A stretch of DNA of 64,000 nt from an uncultured Albidovulum sp. (GCA_913064775.1 CAJYAD010000006.1:1-64000), one strand, 5' to 3'. Positions 16,558 through 26,361 are shown, counted from the stretch's first letter. Made by a program: numbers and translations. The notes: a model not told the origin generated them from the letters alone.

Positions 16558-17811
16558 TCAGCCCGGGATGCCGAACTGGTCGAAGGGCAGGAAGCGGACG
16601 GGGGTGCCCATCGTCACGGCGGTTTCATCTTCGAGCACCTCGATCAGGCCGGTGGCTTGGCGCAGGCCCGAGATCAGGCCAGAGCCGTCGCGGGGGAATT
16701 TCATGGCGACCGGGCCGTTGGGCGTGTCTTCCAGCCAGCCGCGCCAGAATTCGCGGCGGCCGGGCTTTTTCGTCTGCGAGAAGCCGGCGGGGACGCGGTA
16801 GCGCAGGGGCTCGGCCCCGGGGCCGCCGCCGAGGGCCGTGATCGCCGGGCGGACGTAGAGCAGAAAGCACACGAAGGCCGCGACCGGGTTGCCGGGCAGG
16901 CCCAGAAAGACGCAATCGCCGATCTGGCCAAAGCTCATCGGGCGGCCCGGTTTCACCGCGATCTGCCACAGGTGGCGGGTGCCCAGCCGGTCGATCGCGG
17001 CGACGATGTGGTCCTCTTCGCCGCGTGACACGCCGCCGGAGGTGAGGATCAGGTCATGGCTTTGCGCCGCCGTCGCGATGGCGGCTTCGATCTGTGGGGC
17101 GTCGTCGGGCAGGATACCGAGGTCGGTGATGGCGCAGGGCAGGGTGGCGGCCAGCGCGGCCAGCATGGCGCGGTTGGAATCGTAGACCTGACCGGGGGCG
17201 AGGGTCGCGCCCGGCGCGCGCAATTCGTCGCCATTCGACAAGATTGCCACGCGCAGCGGCGCATGGACCGGCACCGTGCCCAGCCCGAAGGAGGCCAGCG
17301 CGGCGATGTCTTGCGGCCGCAGCCGTGCGCCGGCAGACAACACCTTTGCGCCTTCGGTCACGTCCTCGCCCGCCTGACGGACGTTGGCGCCGGGCTTCAG
17401 GCCCTGGGGCAGGGTGACGTCGCCGTCGCCGATTACGCAATCTTCCTGCATGGCCACGCTGTCGGCGCCCTCGGGCAGCGGCGCGCCGGTGAAGATGCGC
17501 GCCGCCGTGCCGGGGGCGAGGCGATCTGGCGCGGTGGCACCGGCGGCGATGCGGGCGGTGACGGGCAGGGGCGCTTTGGGTGCGGGGGCGGCAAAGGCAT
17601 AGCCGTCGACCGCCGCATTGCGGTGCAGCGGCACATTGCGCGGCGCGGCGATCGGCGCGGCCAGCCAGCGGCCGGTGGCGGCGAGCAGCGGCACCGCTTC
17701 CACCCCCGTGACACAGGCGAGGCGCGAGGTGATCAGCGCCACGGCGTCGTCGTGGCGCAGCCGCTCGCTGTCATGCAAAAAGCAATCGTTCAGAAGCTTG
17801 GCGCCGCTCAT
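16558..17811 (-). CDS. moeA: Molybdopterin molybdotransferase MoeA
   Basis: A 417-residue enzyme that inserts the metal oxyanion into adenylylated molybdopterin. The expected landmarks are present: RNVPLHRNAAVDGYAFA near the N-terminus, RIFTGAPLPEGADSVAMQED, the PGxNVRxxGEDV region, the MogA-like core SNGDELRAPG and TSGGVSRGEEDHI, and KPGRPMSFG with LGLPGNPVAAFV. It is the last gene of the minus-strand operon fdhD-mobA-mobB-moeA and its start overlaps mobB by 4 bases. In an organism that imports tungstate next door, it could insert either Mo or W. Confidence 0.95.
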   Translation of the reverse strand: MSGAKLLNDCFLHDSERLRHDDAVALITSRLACVTGVEAVPLLAATGRWLAAPIAAPRNVPLHRNAAVDGYAFAAPAPKAPLPVTARIAAGATAPDRLAPGTAARIFTGAPLPEGADSVAMQEDCVIGDGDVTLPQGLKPGANVRQAGEDVTEGAKVLSAGARLRPQDIAALASFGLGTVPVHAPLRVAILSNGDELRAPGATLAPGQVYDSNRAMLAALAATLPCAITDLGILPDDAPQIEAAIATAAQSHDLILTSGGVSRGEEDHIVAAIDRLGTRHLWQIAVKPGRPMSFGQIGDCVFLGLPGNPVAAFVCFLLYVRPAITALGGGPGAEPLRYRVPAGFSQTKKPGRREFWRGWLEDTPNGPVAMKFPRDGSGLISGLRQATGLIEVLEDETAVTMGTPVRFLPFDQFGIPG

Positions 17812-18311
17812 GTCGCAAGCCCCAGCTCGGCCGCGATCAGATCGGCGATCGCCGGGATGTCGTCGAGGGTGAAGACCGGCAGGGCGCTGTCGACCGGATG
17901 ATCTGCGGCGATGGCGCGGATGCTGGGATCGCCCGGCGCGATCGGGGTCTGTTCACGCGCACCGCTGCGGCGGACCTCGATCTTCGGCTGGGCCTCGCGC
18001 TTGTAGCCCTCGACCAGCACCAGATCGCAGGGCGAGAGGCGGGCGAGGATCGCGTCCAGCGTCGGCTCCGCATCTCCCTGCACTTCATGCATCAGCGCCC
18101 AGCGGCGCGCGGAGACGATGGCGACCTCTGCCGCGCCGGCGCAGCGATGGCGGTGGCTGTCGGTGCCTTCGCGGTCGATGTCAAAGCCGTGGTGGGCGTG
18201 TTTCACGGTGGCCACGCGCAGGCCGCGGCGGGTGAATTCGGTGACCAGCCGTTCGGTCATCGTGGTCTTGCCGGAATTCTTCCAGCCGGTGATGCCGAAG
18301 ACCGGGGTCAT
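17808..18311 (-). CDS. mobB: Molybdopterin-guanine dinucleotide biosynthesis protein MobB
   Basis: A 167-residue P-loop protein starting MTPVFGITGWKNSGKTT, with Walker A GWKNSGKTTM at residues 9-18, followed by ATVKHAHHGFDIDREGTDSHRHRCAGA and the Walker B-like DLVLVEGYK. MobB binds GTP and supports the MobA reaction that attaches GMP to molybdopterin. Both ends overlap neighbouring genes by 4 bases (ATGA), which indicates translational coupling in the operon. Confidence 0.93.
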   Translation of the reverse strand: MTPVFGITGWKNSGKTTMTERLVTEFTRRGLRVATVKHAHHGFDIDREGTDSHRHRCAGAAEVAIVSARRWALMHEVQGDAEPTLDAILARLSPCDLVLVEGYKREAQPKIEVRRSGAREQTPIAPGDPSIRAIAADHPVDSALPVFTLDDIPAIADLIAAELGLAT

Positions 18312-18943
18312 GGCCGGGCCTCCAGATAGGTCTCGGCCAGGGCCAGGTCTTCGGGCGTATTGGTGTTGAAGAAGGGGTCGGGGGCGCCGGGGCCCTCGGG
18401 CGCGAAATCGGCAAAGACGGTGTCGTGGCGGTCGGTCCAGGCCAGCACCTTCATCGTCTCGGAATGGGCCAGCCAATACGCAAGGTCGTCGCGCAGCGAC
18501 ACCGGCCAGAGACCGAAGACCGGATGCCGCCCCTGGGGCGAGCGCGCCAGCACGATGCGCCCGGGCGCCGTATCCCCCGGCAGATCTTGCCCCAGATCCT
18601 GCGCCATCCGCGCCACCAGATCGCGCGGGAAGAACGGCGTGTCGGTCGCGGCGCTGGCGATATGGGTGATGCCGGGCAACTTTGCTGCCCAGTCCAGCCC
18701 GGTCAGCACCCCTGCCAGCGGCCCGGCGTGCCCCGGGTGGATGTCGGGCAGGATCGGCAGGCCGAAGCCCGCGTAAAGCGCCGGATCGGCATTGGCATTG
18801 ATCGCGATGGCGCCGACCTGCGGCGCCAGGCGGTCGATCACATGGGCGATCATCGGCCGCCCGCCCAAGCCTCGCAGCGCCTTTTCGCCGCCGCCCATGC
18901 GGCGCGACAGCCCGCCCGAAAGCACCAGCCCGGCGATGGTCAT
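18308..18943 (-). CDS. mobA: Molybdenum cofactor guanylyltransferase MobA
   Basis: A 211-residue nucleotidyltransferase. The N-terminal signature LVLSGGLSRRMGGGEKAL binds GTP, and ILPDIHPGHAGPLAGVLTGL and SAATDTPFFPRDLV carry further substrate and metal contacts. It converts Mo- or W-molybdopterin to the bis-MGD form that formate dehydrogenase needs. It is second in the fdhD-mobA-mobB-moeA operon with 4-base overlaps on both sides. Confidence 0.94.
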   Translation of the reverse strand: MTIAGLVLSGGLSRRMGGGEKALRGLGGRPMIAHVIDRLAPQVGAIAINANADPALYAGFGLPILPDIHPGHAGPLAGVLTGLDWAAKLPGITHIASAATDTPFFPRDLVARMAQDLGQDLPGDTAPGRIVLARSPQGRHPVFGLWPVSLRDDLAYWLAHSETMKVLAWTDRHDTVFADFAPEGPGAPDPFFNTNTPEDLALAETYLEARP

Positions 18944-19842
18944 GCGTCGTCCTTTCCCGCGGATTTGCGGCGCTGGCGGGGGGTGTCTTCCACCGCCTCA
19001 TCGGGGTCGCCGTCGAAAACGATCCGCTCTTCGCCGGCAAGTGCGATGAACCGCTTCCCGCGTGCCCGGCCGATCAGCGTCAGCCCCGCCTTGCGCGCCA
19101 GATCCACCCCCCAGGCGGTGAAGCCCGAGCGCGACACCAGGATCGGGATGCCCATCATCACCGTCTTGATCACCATCTCTGATGTCAGCCGCCCGGTGGT
19201 GTAGAAGATCTTGTCCGCTCCTGCGACGTGGTTCAGGAACATCCAGCCCGCGATCTTGTCCACCGCGTTGTGGCGACCCACGTCCTCCATGTAGACAAGC
19301 GGCCGGTCGGCTTCGCAGAGGACGCAGCCATGGATAGCCCCGGCCTCCAGATAAAGGCTGGGGGCGGTGTTGATCTTGTGCGTCAGCGCATAGAGCCAAG
19401 AGATACGCAGCACCGCGCCGGGAGCGAGCCGGGTGCCGTCGAAACTGTCCATCACGTCGCCGAAGACGGTGCCCTGCGCGCAGCCCGAGGTGCGCACCTT
19501 CTTTTGCAGCTTGGCCTCGTAATCGGTCTCGCGCGCGGTGCGCACGACGATCACGTCCAGCTCGCGGTCGTGGTCGACGGCGGTGATCTTGTCATCGGGG
19601 CGCAGCATCTTCTGGTTCAGCAGATAGCCCACCGCCAGAAGGTCCGGGTGATCGCCGATCGTCATCATGGTGACGATCTCTTGCCGGTTCAGGAACAGCG
19701 TCAGCGGCTTTTCGGTGACCACCCGCGTGGTGACCGGCTGGCCGTTCTGGTCCAGACCCGAGACCTCGGTCGATAGCGCCGGATCGCCGGGGTCCGAGCG
19801 CAGCAGGAATTCACCCGTCTGGTCGCTGTCTGGTCTGGCCAT
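18940..19842 (-). CDS. fdhD: Formate dehydrogenase sulfurtransferase FdhD
   Basis: A 300-residue protein with start at MARPDSDQTG, chosen because GGAGGG precedes it closely; the frame stays open further upstream but that part is Pro/Gly-rich and not conserved. FdhD carries sulfur from a cysteine desulfurase to the bis-MGD cofactor of formate dehydrogenase. The SGCAQGT motif (C-x-x-G type, only one Cys here) supplies the cysteine, and HGCVLCE, YMEDVGRHNAVDKIAG and TTGRLTSEMV are family hallmarks. E. coli FdhD has CxxC; here the second Cys is Gly, as in many proteobacterial members, but I could not check how common this is. Confidence 0.93.
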   Translation of the reverse strand: MARPDSDQTGEFLLRSDPGDPALSTEVSGLDQNGQPVTTRVVTEKPLTLFLNRQEIVTMMTIGDHPDLLAVGYLLNQKMLRPDDKITAVDHDRELDVIVVRTARETDYEAKLQKKVRTSGCAQGTVFGDVMDSFDGTRLAPGAVLRISWLYALTHKINTAPSLYLEAGAIHGCVLCEADRPLVYMEDVGRHNAVDKIAGWMFLNHVAGADKIFYTTGRLTSEMVIKTVMMGIPILVSRSGFTAWGVDLARKAGLTLIGRARGKRFIALAGEERIVFDGDPDEAVEDTPRQRRKSAGKDDA

Positions 19843-20180
19843 CCTGCCCTCCGCTGGGGCCGCCGCCATCACAGCCGTCGGCGCCCCTTGTGCTGTGCCT
19901 AGCATGGGGGCGCGGGCGGGGCCAGATCCGGGCCAGATCGGGGCCAGATCGGCGGCGCCGGGGCCGGGCGGCGCGGTGACGCAGGGGGCACCCCGGGGAT
20001 GATCGCCAATATGTGATCGCAAGACACGCGGCGCGTGCATTCTGTTCCGGCGTGATCACGGCTACACCGGATCCGACCCGGGCGCCGCACCGTCCTGTGA
20101 CGGGATGTTTTTGCGGCCGGGATTTTGAGAGACCACCGCGCCCTCGCGGTCAGGACTCGGACCAAGTTGGGGATCAACAG
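19843..20180. other. Divergent intergenic region between fdhD and the RND operon
   Basis: About 340 bases with no convincing gene. The frame upstream of fdhD stays open but reads as low-complexity Pro/Gly/Ala. It should contain promoters in both directions. The clearest element is a three-fold 11-base tandem repeat (entered separately). No confident -35/-10 pair was found. Confidence 0.6.
19920..19950. repeat. Three tandem 11-base repeats upstream of fdhD
   Basis: GGCCAGATC occurs at 19920-19928, 19931-19939 and 19942-19950, spaced 11 bases apart, which is close to one turn of DNA. It lies in the non-coding gap about 80 bases upstream of the fdhD start. Regular spacing on one face of the helix would suit a regulator, but the repeat may also be a slippage product. 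Confidence 0.5.
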
Positions 20181-21341
20181 GTGAGCCAAGCCGCACCCTC
20201 TGCCCGGGCCGCCAGGCGCCCGCCCTCGACCTGGAAGCGCATGCTGGCGATGCTGGGGCTTCTGGCGGTGCTGGGGGTGGCGTTGGGCTTCGGCTTCTAT
20301 CTGCATATCAAGGCGCTGATGGCGAGCGTGCCGAAGCCCGGCGCAGCGACGGTGTCCGACATGGTGGTGCAGCCCAGCGCCTGGCAGCCGCAGATGAAGG
20401 CGGTGGGGACGCTGTCGGCGGTGCATGGCGTCGATCTGGCGACCCAGGTGGCGGGGGTGGTCAAGACCATCACGGTGAAGTCCGGCGCCCAGGTGAAGGC
20501 CGGCGAGGTGCTGGTCACGCTGGATGCCGCGCCCGAGAAGGCACAGCTTGAATCGCTGCAGGCGGCGGCGGATCTGGCCGGCACGACGCTGGATCGCGAC
20601 CGGCGGCTGATGACCGGACAGAACGTGGCCCAATCCACGATCGACACCGACAAGGCCAACCTGAAGGGCAAAGAGGCGCTGGTCGATCAGCAAAAGGCGC
20701 TGATCGCGCAAAAGACGCTGATCGCGCCCTTTGCCGGGCGGCTGGGGATCGTGCAGGTCAATCTGGGCCAGTATCTGACCCCTGGCACTCAGATCGCCAG
20801 CCTGCAGGATCTGAGCGCCATGCACGACGATTTCGTGGTGCCGCAGATCGACATCGCACGGCTTTCGCCCGGTCAGCCGGTCTCGGTTCTGGTCGATGCC
20901 TTTCCGGGCCATGTGTTTCACGGCCAGATCACCGCGATCAACTCCAAGATCGATCTGAACACCCGCAACGTCACGGTGCGCGCGACGATTCCCAACCCGG
21001 ACGGGCTGCTTCGGCCCGGCATGTTCGTCCACACCGAGGTAGAGACCGGCAAGCCGCGGCAATTGCTGACGCTGCCGTCCTCGGCGATCACCTATAATTC
21101 CTATGGCGCCTCGGTCTTCGTGGTGGCATCGCCGAAACAGGGCGGCGGCAAGATCGTGCATCAGGTCTTTGTCACCACCGGGCCCACGCGGGGCGATCAG
21201 GTGGCGGTGCTGACCGGGTTGAAGCCGGGCGAGACGGTGGTGACCAGCGGCCAGCTGAAGCTGAGCCCCGGCGCCGCGGTGAAGATCGACAATTCGGTCC
21301 AGCCGCCCGATGCGGCCAACCCCAAGCCGGTGGAACAGTGA
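20181..21341 (+). CDS. RND efflux periplasmic adaptor (membrane fusion) protein
   Basis: A 386-residue protein with GTG start; the frame is open upstream but not conserved, and TTGGGGAT lies 8 bases before the GTG. One N-terminal membrane anchor (LAMLGLLAVLGVALGFGFYLHI) is followed by the lipoyl/barrel-sandwich half motif (TQVAGVVKTITVKSGAQVKAG), a helical hairpin of about 60 residues, and beta-barrel and membrane-proximal domains. It links the inner-membrane RND pump coded 7 bases downstream to an outer-membrane channel. No tolC-like gene lies in the window, so the channel must be encoded elsewhere. Confidence 0.88.
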   Translation: MSQAAPSARAARRPPSTWKRMLAMLGLLAVLGVALGFGFYLHIKALMASVPKPGAATVSDMVVQPSAWQPQMKAVGTLSAVHGVDLATQVAGVVKTITVKSGAQVKAGEVLVTLDAAPEKAQLESLQAAADLAGTTLDRDRRLMTGQNVAQSTIDTDKANLKGKEALVDQQKALIAQKTLIAPFAGRLGIVQVNLGQYLTPGTQIASLQDLSAMHDDFVVPQIDIARLSPGQPVSVLVDAFPGHVFHGQITAINSKIDLNTRNVTVRATIPNPDGLLRPGMFVHTEVETGKPRQLLTLPSSAITYNSYGASVFVVASPKQGGGKIVHQVFVTTGPTRGDQVAVLTGLKPGETVVTSGQLKLSPGAAVKIDNSVQPPDAANPKPVEQ

Positions 21342-21348
21342 CCGGCCA

Positions 21349-24300
21349 ATGAATTTCACCGACATCTTCATCCGCCGTCCCGTCCTGGCGATGGTGATCA
21401 GCCTGCTGGTCGTCGTCCTCGGCCTGCGCGCGCTGTTCAGCCTGCCGGTCAGCCAGTACCCAGAAACCCAATCCGCCACGGTGACGGTCTCGACGATCTA
21501 TCCGGGCGCCGATGCCGCCACCGTCGCCGGGTTCATCACCCAGCCGCTGGAGGCCTCGATCGCCCAGGCGCAGGGGATCGATTACATGTCCTCGTCCAGC
21601 ACGGCGGGGGTCTCGACGATCACCGCGCAGCTGCGGCTGGACTATGCCGCGACCAAGGCGCTGACCGAGATCAACGCGCAGATCAACGCGGTCAAGAACC
21701 AGCTTCCGGCGGCGGCGCAGACGCCGGTGATCAAGATCTCGGCCGGGCATACCACCGACGCGATGTATCTGGGCTTCTACAGCAAGACCATGGCGCAGAA
21801 CGATGTCACCGATTACCTCAACCGCGTCGTGGTGCCGAAGCTGAACGCGGTGCAGGGGGTGCAGGCAGCCGAGATCCTGGGCGGGCGCACCTTCGCGCTG
21901 CGCGCCTGGCTGGATCCGACGCGGATGGCCGGCCACGGGGTTACCGCCGCCGATGTCTATGCCGCGCTGTCGCAGAACAACTATCTTTCCGCGCTTGGGT
22001 CGACCCGGGGCCAGTGGGTGAGCGTGCCGCTGACCGCCGATACCAGCCTGCACAGCGTCAAGGCATTTCGAAACCTGATCATCAAGCATGACGGCACCTC
22101 GGTGGTGCGGCTGGGCGATGTGGCGAACGTGTCGCTGGGCTCGCAGAACTACGACCTGAACGTGGCGTTTGATGGCATCCGCTCGGTCTTTGTCGGCATC
22201 AAGGTGGCGCCGGACGCCAATATCCTGAGCGTCGCGGCCCGGGTGCGGCACGCCTTTCCGGCGATCCGGGCGCAGCTGCCGCAGGGGCTGACCGGCAAGA
22301 TCGTCTATGATTCCACCGCCTTCATCAACGCCTCGATCTTCGAGGTGCTGAAGACCCTGGTCGAGGCGCTGGCGATCGTGACGGTGGTGATCTTCCTGTT
22401 CCTCGGCAGCTTTCGCGCCGTGGTGGTGCCGCTGGTGGCGATGCCGCTGTCGATGATCGGCGCGGCTTTCGGGATGCAGCTTCTGGGCTATTCGATCAAC
22501 CTGCTGACACTGCTGGCGCTGGTGCTGGCGATCGGGTTGGTGGTCGATGACGCGATCATCGTGGTCGAGAATGTCGACCGCCACATGAAGGACGAAGGCA
22601 AGACGCCAAGGCAATCGGCCTTTCTGGCGGCGCGCGAACTTGGCAGCCCGATCCTGGCGATGACGCTGGTGCTGGTCGCGGTCTATCTGCCGATCGGCTT
22701 TCAGGGCGGGCTGACGGGCGCGCTGTTCGTGCAATTCGCCTTTACCCTGGCGGCGGCGGTGATCATGTCGGGGGTGGTGGCGCTGACGCTGTCGCCGATG
22801 CTTTGCGCGCGGCTGTTCAAGCCCTCGCAGGACAACACCTGGATGGCGCGCCACATCGACCGGGTGTTCGAGGCCGTGCGCCACGGCTATATGCGCGCGC
22901 TGGCCAGCCTGATGCAGACCTATTCGGTGCTGATCGTGATGGCGGTGATCATGATCGGGCTTCTGGGCGTGATGTTCACCATGACGCAAAAGCAGCTGGC
23001 CCCGACCGAGGATCAGGGCATCGTCGCCGCGATGGTCAAGGGGCCGCCGACCGCGACCTCGGATCAGATGCTGGCCTATAACGCCCAGCTTTTCGGCATC
23101 GCGAAGAAGCTGCCCGAATATGCGCATGCCTTTCAGCTCTCGGGCGTGCCGACCGTCAACCAGGGGATCAGCGGCATCATTCTGAAGCCCTATGACCAGC
23201 GCAGCCGCAGCGCGACGCAGGTACAGCGCCAGTTGCAGGGCGAATGGAACGGCATCGCCGGGGCGAAGGTGGTGGCGTTCCAGTTCCCCTCGCTGCCCGG
23301 GGCCTCGGGGCTGCCGGTGCAATTCGTGATCAAGACGACGCAGCCGTTCCAGAACCTCAACGAGGTGGTCCAGAAGGTGATGGCCAAGGCGAAGAAGGAC
23401 CACAAGTTCTACTATATCGACAGCGATCTGAAGATCGACGAGCCGCAGGCCAACCTGATCATTGATGCCGACAAGGTGGCCGCCCTTGGCCTGACCAAGC
23501 AGCAGGTCGGTCAGGCGCTGAGCGCGGCCTTGTCCGGGGCGCGGGTGAATTATTTCACCATCGACGGGCGCGCCTATGAGGTGATCCCCCAGGTGCGCCG
23601 CGCCGACCGGCTGAACCCCTCGGACATCCTGAACCTGCACATCCCGACGCCGCACGGCCCGGTGACCCTGCGCAGCGTCGCGCATCTGAGCATGAGCGTC
23701 GGACCCGAGTCGATCAGCCATTTCCAGCAGCTCAATTCCGCCACCATCCAGGGCGTGGCGGCGGGGTCGCAGGGGGCGACGCTGGCCTATCTGCGCGCGA
23801 CGCTGAAGCAGGTGGCGCCCTCGGGCTACAGCGCCGATTACGCCGGCCAGTCACGTCAGTTCATGCAGGAATCGGGCGGCTTTCTGGTGACGATGATGTT
23901 CTCGGTCATCATCGTCTTCCTGGCACTGGCGGCGCTGTTTGAAAGCTTCCGCGACCCGGTGGTGATCCTGATCTCGGTGCCGCTGGCGCTGTTCGGGGCG
24001 GTCAGCTTCCTGTTCCTCGGCTTCTCCACCATCAACATCTACACCGAGGTGGGGATCGTCACCCTGATGGGGCTGATCTCGAAACACGGGATCCTGATCG
24101 TGCAATTCGCCAATGCCGCGCAGGCGCGCGGGATGACCAAGCTAGAGGCAGTGCTGGAGGCGGCCTCGACCCGGCTGCGGCCGATCCTGATGACCACGGC
24201 GGCGATGGTCTTTGGCGTGCTGCCGCTGGTGCTGGCGTCGGGCGCGGGGGCGGCGGGGCGCTATGCGATGGGGCTGGTGATCTTCACCGGCATGTCGGTC

Positions 24301-24393
24301 GGCACGCTGTTCACGCTGTTCGTGGTGCCGGCGATGTATCTGCTGCTGGCCTCGCGCGTGACGCCCGAGGAAAGGACCGTCCCGGCCGAGTGA
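21349..24393 (+). CDS. RND efflux transporter permease
   Basis: A 1014-residue inner-membrane pump of the hydrophobe/amphiphile efflux (AcrB) family. The first helix begins FTDIFIRRPVLAMVIS, the porter domain has FPLPVSQYPE-type sequence (LPVSQYPETQSATV), and helix 4 carries the proton-relay pair DD in IGLVVDDAIIVVENV. The large periplasmic loops after helices 1 and 7 are complete. It forms a proton-driven tripartite pump with the adaptor encoded just upstream. The substrate cannot be predicted. Confidence 0.93.
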   Translation: MNFTDIFIRRPVLAMVISLLVVVLGLRALFSLPVSQYPETQSATVTVSTIYPGADAATVAGFITQPLEASIAQAQGIDYMSSSSTAGVSTITAQLRLDYAATKALTEINAQINAVKNQLPAAAQTPVIKISAGHTTDAMYLGFYSKTMAQNDVTDYLNRVVVPKLNAVQGVQAAEILGGRTFALRAWLDPTRMAGHGVTAADVYAALSQNNYLSALGSTRGQWVSVPLTADTSLHSVKAFRNLIIKHDGTSVVRLGDVANVSLGSQNYDLNVAFDGIRSVFVGIKVAPDANILSVAARVRHAFPAIRAQLPQGLTGKIVYDSTAFINASIFEVLKTLVEALAIVTVVIFLFLGSFRAVVVPLVAMPLSMIGAAFGMQLLGYSINLLTLLALVLAIGLVVDDAIIVVENVDRHMKDEGKTPRQSAFLAARELGSPILAMTLVLVAVYLPIGFQGGLTGALFVQFAFTLAAAVIMSGVVALTLSPMLCARLFKPSQDNTWMARHIDRVFEAVRHGYMRALASLMQTYSVLIVMAVIMIGLLGVMFTMTQKQLAPTEDQGIVAAMVKGPPTATSDQMLAYNAQLFGIAKKLPEYAHAFQLSGVPTVNQGISGIILKPYDQRSRSATQVQRQLQGEWNGIAGAKVVAFQFPSLPGASGLPVQFVIKTTQPFQNLNEVVQKVMAKAKKDHKFYYIDSDLKIDEPQANLIIDADKVAALGLTKQQVGQALSAALSGARVNYFTIDGRAYEVIPQVRRADRLNPSDILNLHIPTPHGPVTLRSVAHLSMSVGPESISHFQQLNSATIQGVAAGSQGATLAYLRATLKQVAPSGYSADYAGQSRQFMQESGGFLVTMMFSVIIVFLALAALFESFRDPVVILISVPLALFGAVSFLFLGFSTINIYTEVGIVTLMGLISKHGILIVQFANAAQARGMTKLEAVLEAASTRLRPILMTTAAMVFGVLPLVLASGAGAAGRYAMGLVIFTGMSVGTLFTLFVVPAMYLLLASRVTPEERTVPAE

Positions 24394-24525
24394 TCCGGTT
24401 GGGGCCCGTTGGGTCCGGCGTGGCCGGGCGTGGCGCAAGGCGTCACCGCGCCCTGCTTGACCTGACCCCGGACCGGGGGCAGGCTTTCGGTCGGCGGGCG
24501 ATTTTGTGGGGGGAAGGGCCGCGGC

Positions 24526-26250
24526 ATGAGGAACACCCGACATTACCGGCACTGGCCCGAGGGCGTGCCCTATCAGGTGGATCTGCCCGCCCAATCGGTG
24601 GCGCAGAACCTTGAGGACACCGCCGCCCGCGCGCCCGAGACCCCGGCGATCCATTACTATGGCCGCACGCTCAGCTATGGCCGGCTGGCCGGTCAGGCGC
24701 GGGCCGTCGCGGGCTGGCTGAAGCGGCAGGGCGTGGCCAAGGGCGACCGGGTGCTGCTGTATATGCAGAATTCGCCGCAATATGTGGCCGCCTATTATGG
24801 CATCCTGCGCGCCGATGCGGTGGTGGTGCCGGTCAACCCGATGAACCGCGCGGCCGAGATGGCGCATCTGGTCGCCGACACCGGCGCACGCGTCGCGGTC
24901 GCGGGGCAGGAGCTGCTGGACTTTCTGCGCCCGCTGCTGGGCGCCGGGTTAGACGGGGGCCCGGACGGGGGACCAAACGCCGGGCCGAACGGGGGGCTTC
25001 AGGCCTGTCTGGTCGCCGCCTATGCCGACGCCGCCGACCCGGGTTTCCCGCACCGATTGCCCGCGCCGCTGGACCAGCCCGGGCGCGCGCATTACGGCCC
25101 GCGCATCACCCCCTGGGTCGAGGCGCTGTCTGATGCGCGCGATCCCGGCCCGATCACCGCAGGACCGGGTGATCTGGCGGTGATCCCCTATTCCTCGGGC
25201 TCGACCGGCCACCCCAAGGGCTGCATGCATTCCCACCGCACGGTGATGGCAACGATCGTCGGCGGCGTCGCCTGGACGCCCGAAACCGGCGACAAGCCGA
25301 CGCTGGTGTCGCTGCCGCTGTTCCATGTCACCGGCATGCAGAACTCGATGAACGGGCCGATCCTTGCGGGCCAGACCATGGTGATGATGACCCGCTGGGA
25401 CCGCAAGCTTGCCGCCGATCTGATCGCGCGCTACCGGGTGGGGCGCTGGCGCTCGATCACCACGATGGCGATCGACCTGATCAACGACCCCGAGGTGGAC
25501 AGCTATGACCTGTCCAGCCTCGACGCGATCGGCGGCGGCGGGGCGGCAATGCCTGCGTCGGTGGCTGGGCGGCTGAAGGCCTTGACCGGGCTCGACTATA
25601 TCGAAGGCTACGGCATGTCCGAGGCGATGGGCGCCACCCATATCAACCCGCCCCAGGCGCCGCAGTTGCATTGTCTGGGCATCCCGATCTTCGATGTCGA
25701 CTCGCGGGTGATCGACCTGGACACCGGGGCGAAACTGCCGCCGGGCGAGGTGGGCGAGATCATCATCGCCGGGCCGCAGATATTCCTCGGCTACTGGAAC
25801 AACCCCCAGGCCACCAAAGCGGCCTTCGTCACGCTGGAGGACCGGGCGTTCCTGCGCTCGGGCGACATCGGCTATATGGATACGGACGGGTATTTCTACA
25901 TCACCGACCGGCTGAAGCGGATGATCAACGCCTCGGGCTACAAGGTCTGGCCGGCCGAGGTCGAGGAGATGCTTCACGATCATCCGCAGGTGGCCGAGGT
26001 CTGCATCACCGCCAAACCCGATCCGCGCCGCGGCGAAAGCGTGCTGGCCTGGGTGGTGGCGCGGCCCGGGGCCGAGGAGGGGCCGGGGGCGGAGAAGGGG
26101 CTGAACGCGGAGGCGCTGATCGCCTGGTGCCGGGGCCGGATGGCGGCCTACAAGGTGCCGGCCGAGGTGCGCTTCCTTGCGGCGCTGCCGCGCTCTCCCT
26201 CGGGGAAGATGGAATGGCGCAAGTTGCAGGAAGAGGCCTTCGCGGGGTAG
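24526..26250 (+). CDS. AMP-dependent acyl-CoA synthetase (fatty acid-CoA ligase family)
   Basis: A 574-residue adenylate-forming enzyme. The P-loop-like AMP motif reads IPYSSGSTGHPKGCMHSHR, the adenine-binding motif is GYGMSEAMG, the hinge region includes RSGDIGYMDTDGYFYITDRLKRMI, and the catalytic lysine lies near the C-terminus in SPSGKMEWRK. It should activate a carboxylic acid as acyl-AMP and then acyl-CoA; acid length is not predictable. An insertion of Gly/Pro/Asp repeats (about residues 143-160) breaks the N-terminal domain surface. It stands alone, with a dienelactone hydrolase-like gene following in the same direction. Confidence 0.9.
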   Translation: MRNTRHYRHWPEGVPYQVDLPAQSVAQNLEDTAARAPETPAIHYYGRTLSYGRLAGQARAVAGWLKRQGVAKGDRVLLYMQNSPQYVAAYYGILRADAVVVPVNPMNRAAEMAHLVADTGARVAVAGQELLDFLRPLLGAGLDGGPDGGPNAGPNGGLQACLVAAYADAADPGFPHRLPAPLDQPGRAHYGPRITPWVEALSDARDPGPITAGPGDLAVIPYSSGSTGHPKGCMHSHRTVMATIVGGVAWTPETGDKPTLVSLPLFHVTGMQNSMNGPILAGQTMVMMTRWDRKLAADLIARYRVGRWRSITTMAIDLINDPEVDSYDLSSLDAIGGGGAAMPASVAGRLKALTGLDYIEGYGMSEAMGATHINPPQAPQLHCLGIPIFDVDSRVIDLDTGAKLPPGEVGEIIIAGPQIFLGYWNNPQATKAAFVTLEDRAFLRSGDIGYMDTDGYFYITDRLKRMINASGYKVWPAEVEEMLHDHPQVAEVCITAKPDPRRGESVLAWVVARPGAEEGPGAEKGLNAEALIAWCRGRMAAYKVPAEVRFLAALPRSPSGKMEWRKLQEEAFAG

Positions 26251-26361
26251 GGGATCCGTCGGCCCGGGCCGGATCACCCTTTCGTGCGCGCCGCGCGCCG
26301 GGGGTGACAGCGCCGGCTTCGGCCTTACCTTGACCCTGTCGAGAGCAAAGAGGATAGCCCC

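Noticed and set aside
21172-23721. Minus-strand open frame of 849 codons opposite the RND pump gene
   Set aside because: Composition (His, Arg, Gln, Asp runs) shows a mirror of the pump coding sequence; no ribosome-binding site or domain.
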